A program made the position numbers and the translations under genes. A stretch of 64,000 bases of DNA from Patagioenas fasciata (Eukaryota > Chordata > Aves > Columbiformes > Columbidae), in assembly GCF_037038585.1 (NCBI RefSeq), contig NC_092521.1:103494398-103558397 (forward strand), read 5' to 3'. Below the pieces are notes generated by a model that was given only the letters and a program-made list of their open reading frames with translations, did no database searches and was not told the origin of the DNA. Shown here one piece after another: positions 49,499 to 60,267 of the stretch. The number at the start of each line of letters is the position of its first letter. Position 1 is the stretch's first letter.

Positions 49499-52099
49499 GA
49501 AGTTGGGGTTAGGGGTTTGGGTTGGGTGTTGGGGTTAGGTTTAGATTTGGGGTTAGGTTTTGGGGTTAGAGGTTGGGGTCAGGGGTTGGGGTTAGCTTTA
49601 GATTTGGGGTTACGTTTACATTTGGGTTTAGGTTTGGATTTGGGGTTAGGGGTTGGGGTTAGGGGTTGGGGTTAGGGGTTGGGGTTAGGTTTAGATTTGG
49701 GGTTAGGTTTAGATTTGGGGTTAGGAGTTGGGGTTTGTTTTAGATTTGGGGTTATGTTTAAATTCAGGGTTAGGGGTTGGGGTTAGGTTTAGATTTGGGG
49801 TTAGGGGTTGGGGTTAGATTTAGATTTGGGGTTAGGTTTAAATTTGGGGTTGGGGGTTGGGGTTAGGTTTAGATTTGGGGTTAGGTTTAGATTTGGGGTT
49901 AGGGGTTGGGGTTAGGGTTAGATTTGGGGTTAGGTTTAGATTTGGGGTTAGGGGTTGGGGTTAGGGTTTGGGGTTAGGGTTTGGGGTTAGGTTTAGATTT
50001 GGGGTTAGGTTTAAATTTGGGGTTAGGGGTTGGGGTTAGGTTTAGATTTGGGGTTAGGGGTTGGGGTTAGGTTTAGATTTGGGTTTAGGTTTAGATTTGG
50101 GGTTAGGGGTTGGGTTTAGGTTTAGATTTGGGTTTAGGTTTAAATTTGGGCATACGGGTTGGGGTTAGGTTTAGATTTGGGTTTAGGTTTAGATTTGGGG
50201 TTAGGTTTAGATTTGGGGTTAGGTTTAGATTTGGGGTTTGGGGTTGGGGTTAGGTTTAGATTTGGGGTTAGGGGTTGGGGTTAGGTTTAGATTTGGGGTT
50301 AGGTTTAGTTTTGGGGCTAGGGGTTGGGGTTAGATTTAGATTTGGGGTTAGGTTTACATTTGGGGTTAGGGGTTAAGGTTAGGTTTAGATTTGGGGTTAG
50401 GTTTATATTTGGGGTTAGGGGTTGGGGTTAGGTTTAGATTTGGGGTTAGGTTTAGATTTGGGGTTAGGGGTTGGGGTTAGGATTAGATTTGGGGTTAGGT
50501 TTAGATTTGGGGTTAGGGGTTGGGGTTAGGTTTAGATTTGGGGTTAGGTTTAGATTGGGGTTAGGGGTTGGGTTTAGGTTTATATTTGGGTTTAGGTTTA
50601 AATTTGGGCTTAGGGGTTGGGGTTAGGTTTAGATTTGGGTTTAGGTTTAGATTTAGGGTTAGGTTTAGATTTGGGGTTAGGTTTAGATTTGGGGTTAGGG
50701 GTTGGGGTTAGGTTTAGATTTGGGGTTAGGGGTTGGGGTTAGGGGTTGGGGTTAGGGTTTGGGGTTAGGTTTAGATTTGGGGTTAGGTTTAGATTTGGGG
50801 TTAGGGGTTGGGGTTAGGTTTAGATTTGGGGTTAGGTTTAGATTTGGGGTTAGGGGTTGGGTTTAGGTTTAGATTTGGGTTTAGGTTTAAATTGGGGCTT
50901 AGGGGTTGGGGTTAGGTTTAGATTTGGGTTTAGGTTTATATGTGGGGTTAGGGGTTGGGGTTAGGTTTAGATTTGGGGTTAGGTTTAGATTTGGGTTTAG
51001 GTTTAGATTTAGGGTTAGGTTTAGATCTGGGGTTAGGGGTTGGGGTTAGGAACTGGGGTGAGGTTTAGATTTGGGGTTAGTGGTTGGGACTAGGGGTTGG
51101 GGTTAGGTTTAGATTTGGGGTTGGGGGTTGTGGTTAGGGGTTGGGGTTAGGAGTTGGGGTTAGGTTTAGATTTGGGGTTAGGTTTACATTTGGGGTTAGG
51201 GGTTGGGTTTAGGTTTAGATTTGGGTTTAGGGGTTGGGGTTAGGTTTAGATTTGGGTTAGGTTTAGATTTGGGGTTAGGTTTAGATTTGGTGTTAGGGGT
51301 TGAGGTTAGCTTTAGATTTGGGGTTAGGTTTATATTTGGTGTTAGGGGTTGGGGTTAGGTTTCTATTTGGGGTTAGGTTTATATTTGGGGTTAAGGGTTG
51401 GGGTTAGGTTTAGATTTGGGGTTAGGTTTAGATTTGGGGTTAGGGGTTGGGGTTAGGTTTAGATTTGGGGTTAGGTTTAGATTTGGGGTTAGGGGTTGGG
51501 TTTAGGTTTAGATTTGGGTTTAGGTTTACATTTGGGCATAGGGGTTGGGGTTAGGTTTAGATTTGGGTTTAGGTTTAGATTTGGGGTTAGGTTTAGATTT
51601 GGGGTTAGGTTTAGATTTGGGGTTAGGTTTAGATTTGGGGTTAGGGGTTGGGGTTAGGTTTAGATTTGGGTTTAGGTTTAGATTTGGGGTTAGGGGTTGG
51701 GTTTAGGTTTAGATTTGGGTTTAGGTTTAAATTTGGGCATAGGGGTTGGGGTTAGGTTTAGATTTGGGTTTAGGTTTAGATTTGGGGTTAGGTTTAGATT
51801 TGGGGTTAGGTTTAGATTTGAGGTTAGGGGTTGGGGTTAGGTTTAGATTTGGGGTTAGGGGTTGGGGTTAGGTTTAGATTTGGGGTTAGGTTTAGATTTG
51901 GGGCTAGGGGTTGGGGTTAGATTTAGATTTGGGGTTAGGTTTACATTTGGGGTTAGGGGTTGGGGTTAGGAACTGGGGTGAGGTTTAGATTTGGGGTTAG
52001 GGGTTGGGGTTAGGTTTAGATTTGGGGTTAGGTTTAGATTTGGGGTTAGGGGTTGGGGTTAGGTTTAGATTTGGGGTTAGGTTTAGATTTGGGGTTAGG

Positions 52100-55000
52100 G
52101 GTTGTGGTTAGGTTTAGATTTGGGGTTAGGTTTAGATTTGGGGTTAGGTGTTGGGTTTAGGTTTATATTTGGGTTTAGGTTTAAATTTGGGCTTAGGGGT
52201 TGGGGTTAGGTTTAGATTTGGGTTTAGGTTTAGATTTGGGGTTAGGTTTAGATTTGGGGTTAGGTTTAGATTTGGGGTTAGGGGTTGGGGTTAGGTTTAG
52301 ATTTGGGGTTAGGGGTTGCGGTTAGGGGTTGGGGTTAGGGTTTGGGGTTAGGTTTAGATTTGGGGTTAGGTTTAGATTTGGGGTTAGGGGTTGGGGTTAG
52401 GTTTAGATTTGGGGTTAGGTTTAGATTTGGGGTTAGGGGTTGGGTTTAGGTTTAGATTTGGGTTTAGGTTTAAATTGGGGCTTAGGGGTTGGGGTTAGGT
52501 TTAGATTTGGGTTTAGGTTTATATGTGGGGTTAGGGGTTGGGGTTAGGTTTAGATTTGGGGTTAGGTTTAGATTTGGGTTTAGGTTTAGATTTAGGGTTA
52601 GGTTTAGATCTGGGGTTAGGGGTTGGGGTTAGGAACTGGGGTGAGGTTTAGATTTGGGGTTAGTGGTTGGGGCTAGGGGTTGGGGTTAGGTTTAGATTTG
52701 GGGTTAGGGGTTGGGGTTAGGGGTTGGGGTTAGGGGTTGGGGTTAGGTTTAGATTTGGGGTTAGGTTTATATTTGGCGTTAAGGGTTGGGGTTAGGTTTA
52801 GATTTGGGGTTAGGTTTAGATTTAGGGTTAGGGGTTGGGGTTAGGTTTAGATTTGGGGTTAGGTTTAGATTTGGGTTTAGGTGTTGCGGTTAGGTTTAGA
52901 TTTGGGGTTAGGTTTAGATTTGGGGTTAGGGGTTGGGGTTAGGTTTAGATTTGGGGTTAGGTTTAGATTTGGGGTTAGGGGTTGGGGTTAGGTTTAGATT
53001 TGGGGTTAGGTTTAGATTTGGGGTTAGGGGTTGGGGTTAGGCTTAGATTTGGGGTTAGTTTTTGATTTGGGGTTAGGGGTTGGGGTTAGGTTTAGATTTG
53101 GGGTTAGGGTTTGTGGTTAGGGGTTGAGGTTAGGTTTAGATTTGGGGTTAGGGTTTGGGGTTAGGGGTTGGGGTTAGGTTTAGATTTGGGGTTAGGGCTT
53201 GGGGTTAGGTTTAGATTTTGGGTTAGGGTTTGGGGTTAGGGGTTGGGGTTAGGTTTAGATTTGGGGTTAGGTTTAGATTTGGGGTTAGGTTTAGATTGGG
53301 TTTAGGGGTTGGGGTTAGGGGTTGGGGTTTAGGTTTAGATTTGGGGTTAGGGGTTGGGATTAGGGGTTGGGGTTAGGGGTTGGGGTTAGAGGTTGGGGTT
53401 AGGTTTAGATTTGGGGTTAGGTTTCGATTTGGGGTTAGGGGTTGGGGTTAGGTTTAGATTTGGGGTTAGGTTTAGATTTGGGGTTAGGGGTTGGGTTAGG
53501 TTTAGATTTGGGGTTAGGGCTTGGGGTTAGGTTTAGATTTGGGGTTAGGTTTAGATTTGGGGTTAGGGGTTGGGGTTAGCGGTTGGGGTTATGTTTAGAT
53601 TTGGGGTTAGGGGTTGGGGTTAGGTTTAGATTTGGGGTTAGGGGTTGGGGTTAGAGGTTGGGGTTAGGTTTAGATTTGGGGTTAGGGGTTCGGGTTAGGG
53701 GTTGGGTTTAGGGGTTGGGGTTAGGTTTAGATTTGGGATTAGGGGTTGAGGTTAGGTTTAGATTTGGGGTTAGGTTTATATTTGGGGTTAGGGGTTGGGG
53801 TTAGGTTTAGATTTGGGGTTATGTTTAGATTTGAGGTTAGGGGTTGGGGTTAGGTTTAGATTTGGGGTTAGGTTTCTATTTGGGGTTAGGGGTTGGGGTT
53901 AGGTTTAGATTTGGGGATAGGTTTAGATTTGGGGTTAGCTGTTGGGGTTAGGTTTAGATTTGTGGTTAGGTTTAGATTTCGGGTTACGGGTTGAGGTTAG
54001 GTTTAGATTTGGGGTTAGGTTTAGATTTGGGGTTAGGGGTTGGGGTTAGGTTTAGATTTGGGGTTAGGTTTAGATTTGGGATTAGGGGTTGGGGTTAGGT
54101 TTAGATTTGGGTTTAGGGGTTGGGGTTAGGTTTAGATTTGGGGTTAGGTTTAGATTTTGGGGTTAGGTTTAGATTTGGGGTTAGGGGTTGGGGTAAGGGA
54201 TTTGGGTTAGGGGTTGGGATTAGGTTTAGATTTGGGGTTAGGTTTAGATTTGGGGTTTAGATTTGGGGTTAGGTTTAGATTTGGGCTTAGGGGTTGGGGT
54301 TAGGTTTAGATTTGGGGTTAGGGGTTGAGGTTAGGTTTAGATTTGGGGTTAGGGGTTGGGGTTAGGTTTAGATTTGGGGTTAGGTTTAGATTTGGGTTTA
54401 GGGGTTGGGGTTAGGTTTAGATTTGGGGTTAGGGGTTGGGGTTAGGGGTTGGGGTTAGGTTTAGATTTGGGCTTAGGGGTTGGGGTTAGGTTTAGATTTG
54501 GCCTTAGGGGTTGGGGTTAGGGGTTGGGGTTAGGTTTAGATTTGGGGTTAGGATAGATTTGGGGTTAGGAGTTGGGGTTGGTTTAGATTTGGGGTTAGGT
54601 TTAGATCTGGGGTTAGGGGTTGGGGTTATGTTTAGATTTGGGGTTAGGTTTCTATTTGGGGTTAGGGGTTGGGGTTAGGTTTAGATTTGGGGTTAGGTTT
54701 AGATTTGGGGTTAGGAGTTGGGGTTAGGTTTAGATTTGGGGTTAGGTTTAGATCTGGGGTTAGGGGTTGGGGTTATGTTTAGATTTGGGTATAGGTTTAG
54801 ATTTGGGGTTAGGGGTTGGGGTTAGGTTTAGATTTGGGGTTAGGGGTTGGGGTTAGAGGTTGGGGTTAGGTTTCTATTTGGGGTTAGGTTTATATTTGGG
54901 GTTAAGGGTTGGGTTTAGGTTTAGATTTGGGGTTAGGTTTAGATTTAGGGTTAGGTTTTGGGGTTAGGTTTAGATTTGGGGTTAGGTTTAGATTTGGGGT

Positions 55001-55256
55001 TAGGGGTTGGGGTTAGGAACTGGGGTGAGGTTTAGATTTGGGGTTAGTGGTTGGGGTTAGGGGTTGGGGTTAGGTTTAGGTTTAGATTTGGGGTTAGGGG
55101 TTGGGGTTAGGGGTTGGGGTTAGGTTTAGATTTGGGGTTAGGTTTAGATTTGGGGTTAGGGGTTGGGGTTAGGTTTAGATTTGGGGTTAGGTTTAGATTT
55201 GGGGTTAGGTTTACATTTCGGGTTAGGGGTTGGGTTTAGGTTTAGATTTGGGGTTA
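52100..55256 (+). repeat. 3602-bp-offset duplication, first copy
   Basis: Landmarks recur at exactly +3602: GAACTGG 52633/56235, TTTTTGATTT 53059/56661, GGGGTTTAGG 53328/56930, TAAGGG 54194/57796, GGCCTTAGG 54501/58103 and GAACTGG 55017/58619. GGCCTTAGG is seen only at these two places. The type I part has the standard 823-bp core (54194-55017). Confidence 0.88.
52700..52742 (+). other. Seven-tract G-quadruplex-prone run
   Basis: Seven GGGG tracts with 2-3-base loops, starting 67 bp after GAACTGGGG at 52633. Confidence 0.8.
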
Positions 55257-55701
55257 GGTTTAGATTTGGGTTTAGGTTTAGATTTAGGGTTAGGTTTAGA
55301 TCTGGGGTTAGGGGTTGGGGTTAGGAACTGGGGTGAGGTTTAGATTTGGGGTTAGTGGTTGGGACTAGGGGTTGGGGTTAGGTTTAGATTTGGGGTTGGG
55401 GGTTGTGGTTAGGGGTTGGGGTTAGGAGTTGGGGTTAGGTTTAGATTTGGGGTTAGGTTTACATTTGGGGTTAGGGGTTGGGTTTAGGTTTAGATTTGGG
55501 TTTAGGGGTTGGGGTTAGGTTTAGATTTGGGTTAGGTTTAGATTTGGGGTTAGGTTTAGATTTGGTGTTAGGGGTTGAGGTTAGCTTTAGATTTGGGGTT
55601 AGGTTTAGATTTGGTGTTAGGGGTTGGGGTTAGGTTTCTATTTGGGGTTAGGTTTATATTTGGGGTTAAGGGTTGGGGTTAGGTTTAGATTTGGGGTTAG
55701 G
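55257..55701 (+). repeat. Insert between the 3602-bp copies, derived from 50.98-51.41 kb
   Basis: At about 55256 type I text changes abruptly to GGGTTTAGG, TTTAGATTTAGGG and GAACTGGGG (55325) followed by GGGACTAGG. That matches the element at 51050 (offset 4275). Near 55690 it jumps to the text found at 52.1 kb (GGTTGTGGTTAGG), so about 0.7 kb present in the source is missing here. Confidence 0.78.
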
Positions 55702-58700
55702 GGTTGTGGTTAGGTTTAGATTTGGGGTTAGGTTTAGATTTGGGGTTAGGTGTTGGGTTTAGGTTTATATTTGGGTTTAGGTTTAAATTTGGGCTTAGGG
55801 GTTGGGGTTAGGTTTAGATTTGGGTTTAGGTTTAGATTTGGGGTTAGGTTTAGATTTGGGGTTAGGTTTAGATTTGGGGTTAGGGGTTGGGGTTAGGTTT
55901 AGATTTGGGGTTAGGGGTTGGGGTTAGGGGTTGGGGTTAGGGTTTGGGGTTAGGTTTAGATTTGGGGTTAGGTTTAGATTTGGGGTTAGGGGTTGGGGTT
56001 AGGTTTAGATTTGGGGTTAGGTTTAGATTTGGGGTTAGGGGTTGGGTTTAGGTTTAGATTTGGGTTTAGGTTTAAATTGGGGCTTAGGGGTTGGGGTTAG
56101 GTTTAGATTTGGGTTTAGGTTTATATGTGGGGTTAGGGGTTGGGGTTAGGTTTAGATTTGGGGTTAGGTTTAGATTTGGGTTTAGGTTTAGATTTAGGGT
56201 TAGGTTTAGATCTGGGGTTAGGGGTTGGGGTTAGGAACTGGGGTGAGGTTTAGATTTGGGGTTAGTGGTTGGGGCTAGGGGTTGGGGTTAGGTTTAGATT
56301 TGGGGTTAGGGGTTGGGGTTAGGGGTTGGGGTTAGGGGTTGGGGTTAGGTTTAGATTTGGGGTTAGGTTTATATTTGGCGTTAAGGGTTGGGGTTAGGTT
56401 TAGATTTGGGGTTAGGTTTAGATTTAGGGTTAGGGGTTGGGGTTAGTTTTAGATTTGGGGTTAGGTTTAGATTTGGGTTTAGGTGTTGCGGTTAGGTTTA
56501 GATTTGGGGTTAGGTTTAGATTTGGGGTTAGGGGTTGGGGTTAGGTTTAGATTTGGGGTTAGGTTTAGATTTGGGGTTAGGGGTTGGGGTTAGGTTTAGA
56601 TTTGGGGTTAGGTTTAGATTTGGGGTTAGGGGTTGGGGTTAGGCTTAGATTTGGGGTTAGTTTTTGATTTGGGGTTAGGGGTTGGGGTTAGGTTTAGATT
56701 TGGGGTTAGGGTTTGTGGTTAGGGGTTGAGGTTAGGTTTAGATTTGGGGTTAGGGTTTGGGGTTAGGGGTTGGGGTTAGGTTTAGATTTGGGGTTAGGGC
56801 TTGGGGTTAGGTTTAGATTTTGGGTTAGGGTTTGGGGTTAGGGGTTGGGGTTAGGTTTAGATTTGGGGTTAGGTTTAGATTTGGGGTTAGGTTTAGATTG
56901 GGTTTAGGGGTTGGGGTTAGAGGTTGGGGTTTAGGTTTAGATTTGGGGTTAGGGGTTGGGATTAGGGGTTGGGGTTAGGGGTTGGGGTTAGAGGTTGGGG
57001 TTAGGTTTAGATTTGGGGTTAGGTTTCGATTTGGGGTTAGGGGTTGGGGTTAGGTTTAGATTTGGGGTTAGGTTTAGATTTGGGGTTAGGGGTTGGGTTA
57101 GGTTTAGATTTGGGGTTAGGGCTTGGGGTTAGGTTTAGATTTGGGGTTAGGTTTAGATTTGGGGTTAGGGGTTGGGGTTAGCGGTTGGGGTTAGGTTTAG
57201 ATTTGGGGTTAGGGGTTGGGGTTAGGTTTAGATTTGGGGTTAGGGGTTGGGGTTAGAGGTTGGGGTTAGGTTTAGATTTGGGGTTAGGGGTTCGGGTTAG
57301 GGGTTGGGTTTAGGGGTTGGGGTTAGGTTTAGATTTGGGATTAGGGGTTGAGGTTAGGTTTAGATTTGGGGTTAGGTTTATATTTGGGGTTAGGGGTTGG
57401 GGTTAGGTTTAGATTTGGGGTTATGTTTAGATTTGAGGTTAGGGGTTGGGGTTAGGTTTAGATTTGGGGTTAGGTTTCTATTTGGGGTTAGGGGTTGGGG
57501 TTAGGTTTAGATTTGGGGATAGGTTTAGATTTGGGGTTAGGTGTTGGGGTTAGGTTTAGATTTGTGGTTAGGTTTAGATTTCGGGTTAGGGGTTGAGGTT
57601 AGGTTTAGATTTGGGGTTAGGTTTAGATTTGGGGTTAGGGGTTGGGGTTAGGTTTAGATTTGGGGTTAGGTTTAGATTTGGGGTTAGGGGTTGGGGTTAG
57701 GTTTAGATTTGGGTTTAGGGGTTGGGGTTAGGTTTAGATTTGGGGTTAGGTTTAGATTTTGGGGTTAGGTTTAGATTTGGGGTTAGGGGTTGGGGTAAGG
57801 GATTTGGGTTAGGGGTTGGGATTAGGTTTAGATTTGGGGTTAGGTTTAGATTTGGGGTTTAGATTTGGGGTTAGGTTTAGATTTGGGCTTAGGGGTTGGG
57901 GTTAGGTTTAGATTTGGGGTTAGGGGTTGAGGTTAGGTTTAGATTTGGGGTTAGGGGTTGGGGTTAGGTTTAGATTTGGGGTTAGGTTTAGATTTGGGTT
58001 TAGGGGTTGGGGTTAGGTTTAGATTTGGGGTTAGGGGTTGGGGTTAGGGGTTGGGGTTAGGTTTAGATTTGCGGTTAGGGGTTGGGGTTAGGTTTAGATT
58101 TGGCCTTAGGGGTTGGGGTTAGGGGTTGGGGTTAGGTTTAGATTTGGGGTTAGGATAGATTTGGGGTTAGGAGTTGGGGTTGGTTTAGATTTGGGGTTAG
58201 GTTTAGATCTGGGGTTAGGGGTTGGGGTTATGTTTAGATTTGGGGTTAGGTTTCTATTTGGGGTTAGGGGTTGGGGTTAGGTTTAGATTTGGGGTTAGGT
58301 TTAGATTTGGGGTTAGGAGTTGGGGTTAGGTTTAGATTTGGGGTTAGGTTTAGATCTGGGGTTAGGGGTTGGGGTTATGTTTAGATTTGGGTATAGGTTT
58401 AGATTTGGGGTTAGGGGTTGGGGTTAGGTTTAGATTTGGGGTTAGGGGTTGGGGTTAGAGGTTGGGGTTAGGTTTCTATTTGGGGTTAGGTTTATATTTG
58501 GGGTTAAGGGTTGGGTTTAGGTTTAGATTTGGGGTTAGGTTTAGATTTAGGGTTAGGTTTTGGGGTTAGGTTTAGATTTGGGGTTAGGTTTAGATTTGGG
58601 GTTAGGGGTTGGGGTTAGGAACTGGGGTGAGGTTTAGATTTGGGGTTAGTGGTTGGGGTTAGGGGTTGGGGTTAGGTTTAGGTTTAGATTTGGGGTTAGG

Positions 58701-58858
58701 GGTTGGGGTTAGGGGTTGGGGTTAGGTTTAGATTTGGGGTTAGGTTTAGATTTGGGGTTAGGGGTTGGGGTTAGGTTTAGATTTGGGGTTAGGTTTAGAT
58801 TTGGGGTTAGGTTTACATTTCGGGTTAGGGGTTGGGTTTAGGTTTAGATTTGGGGTTA
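55702..58858 (+). repeat. 3602-bp-offset duplication, second copy
   Basis: It holds a type II part (to about 56650) and a complete type I part with a core at 57796-58619 (823 bp). The copies separate near 58858, where GGGGTTGGAGTTAGG follows here but GGTTTAGATTTGGG followed at 55256. The segment 57091 onward is also the first unit of the 3.2-kb HOR. Confidence 0.86.
56302..56344 (+). other. Seven-tract G-quadruplex-prone run
   Basis: Seven GGGG tracts with 2-3-base loops, starting 67 bp after GAACTGGGG at 56235. Confidence 0.8.
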
Positions 58859-60267
58859 GGGGTTGGAGTTAGGTTTAGATTTGGGGTTAGATTTAGATTT
58901 GGGGTTTACATTTGGGGTTAGGTTTAGATTTGGTGTTAGGGATGGGGTTAGGTTTAGATTTGGGGTTAGGTTTAGATTTGGTGTTAGGGGTTGAGGTTAG
59001 CTTTAGATTTGGGGTTAGGTTTAGATTTGGGGTTAGGTTTAGATTTGGGGTTAGGTTTACATTTCGGGTTAGGGGTTGGGTTTAGGTTTAGATTTGGGGT
59101 TAGGGGTTGGAGTTAGGTTTAGATTTGGGGTTAGATTTAGATTTGGGGTTTACATTTGGGGTTAGGTTTAGATTTGGTGTTAGGGTTGGGGTTAGGTTTA
59201 GATTTGGGGTTAGGGGTTGGGGTTAGAGGTTGGGGTTAGGTTTCTATTTGGGGTTAGGTTTATATTTGGGGTTAAGGGTTGGGTTTAGGTTTAGATTTGG
59301 GGTTAGGTTTAGATTTAGGGTTAGGTTTTGGGGTTAGGTTTAGATTTGGGGTTAGGTTTAGATTTGGGGTTAGGGGTTGGGGTTAGGAACTGGGGTGAGG
59401 TTTAGATTTGGGGTTAGTGGTTGGGGTTAGGGGTTGGGGTTAGGTTTAGGTTTAGATTTGGGGTTAGGGGTTGGGGTTAGGGGTTGGGGTTAGGTTTAGA
59501 TTTGGGGTTAGGTTTAGATTTGGGGTTAGGGGTTGGGGTTAGGTTTAGATTTGGGGTTAGGTTTAGATTTGGGGTTAGGTTTACATTTCGGGTTAGGGGT
59601 TGGGTTTAGGTTTAGATTTGGGGTTAGGGGTTGGAGTTAGGTTTAGATTTGGGGTTAGATTTAGATTTGGGGTTTACATTTGGGGTTAGGTTTAGATTTG
59701 GTGTTAGGGATGGGGTTAGGTTTAGATTTGGGGTTAGGTTTAGATTTGGTGTTAGGGGTTGAGGTTAGCTTTAGATTTGGGGTTAGGTTTAGATTTGGTG
59801 TTAGGGGTTGGGGTTAGGTTTCTATTTGGGGTTAGGTTTAGATTTGGGGTTAAGGGTTGGGGTTAGGTTTAGATTTGAAGTTAGGTTTAGATTTGGGGTT
59901 AGGTTTTGGGGTTAGGTTTAGATTTGGGGTTAGGTTTAGATTTAGGTTTAGGTGTTGGGGTTAGGTTTAGATTTGGGGTTAGGTTTAGATTTGGGGTTAG
60001 GGGTTGGGGTTAGGTTTAGATATGGGGTTAGGTTTAGATTTGGGGTTAGGAGTTGGGGTTAGGTTTAGATTTGGGGTTAGGTTTAGATTTGGGTTTAGGA
60101 GATGGGGTTAGGTTTAGATTTGGGGTTAGGTTTAGATTTGGGGTTTAGATTTGGGGTTAGGTTTAGATTTGGGGTTAGGTTTAGATTTGGGGTTAGAAGT
60201 TGGGGTTAGGGGTTTGGGTTGGGTGTTCGGGTTAGGTTTAGATTTGGGGTTAGGGTTTGGGGTTAGG
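57091..60267 (+). repeat. 3.2-kb type I HOR, unit 1
   Basis: It starts at GGTTGGGTTAGG (57091) and ends where the same text recurs at 60268. Its core (57796-58619) is standard. It holds a second GAACTGG at 59387, two GGGGTTTACATTTGGGG sites and a partial module J (GAGATGG near 60102). It is 18 bp shorter than unit 2 because one A monomer with GGGTATAGG is missing near 57580. Confidence 0.88.

Larger units (their letters stand above)
47441..53690 (+). repeat. 6.3-kb tandem duplication, second copy
   Basis: It follows directly on the first copy and repeats the same type II block, J module with doublet and type I start. The change GGGGTTAACATTTGGGC near 48085 differs from GGGGTTTACATTTGGGC in the first copy. 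Around 51.6 kb it lacks the GCGG-containing stretch seen near 45.34 kb. GGGACTAGG after the element at 51050 matches that after 44715. Confidence 0.88.

Noticed and set aside
2699..49675. Open frames of 60-87 codons at 2699-2920, 4588-4809, 20728-20991, 28268-28531, 30475-30657, 32268-32489, 43118-43339 and 49454-49675
   Set aside because: All translate the satellite itself (GLGLDL repeats). They start at TTG, or GTG at 30475, and seven of the eight begin at the same HOR site, a monomer A missing TTAGG. There is no ribosome-binding or splice context and no domain, and they end where 13-bp monomers shift the frame. The repeated proteins reflect DNA duplication, not selection.
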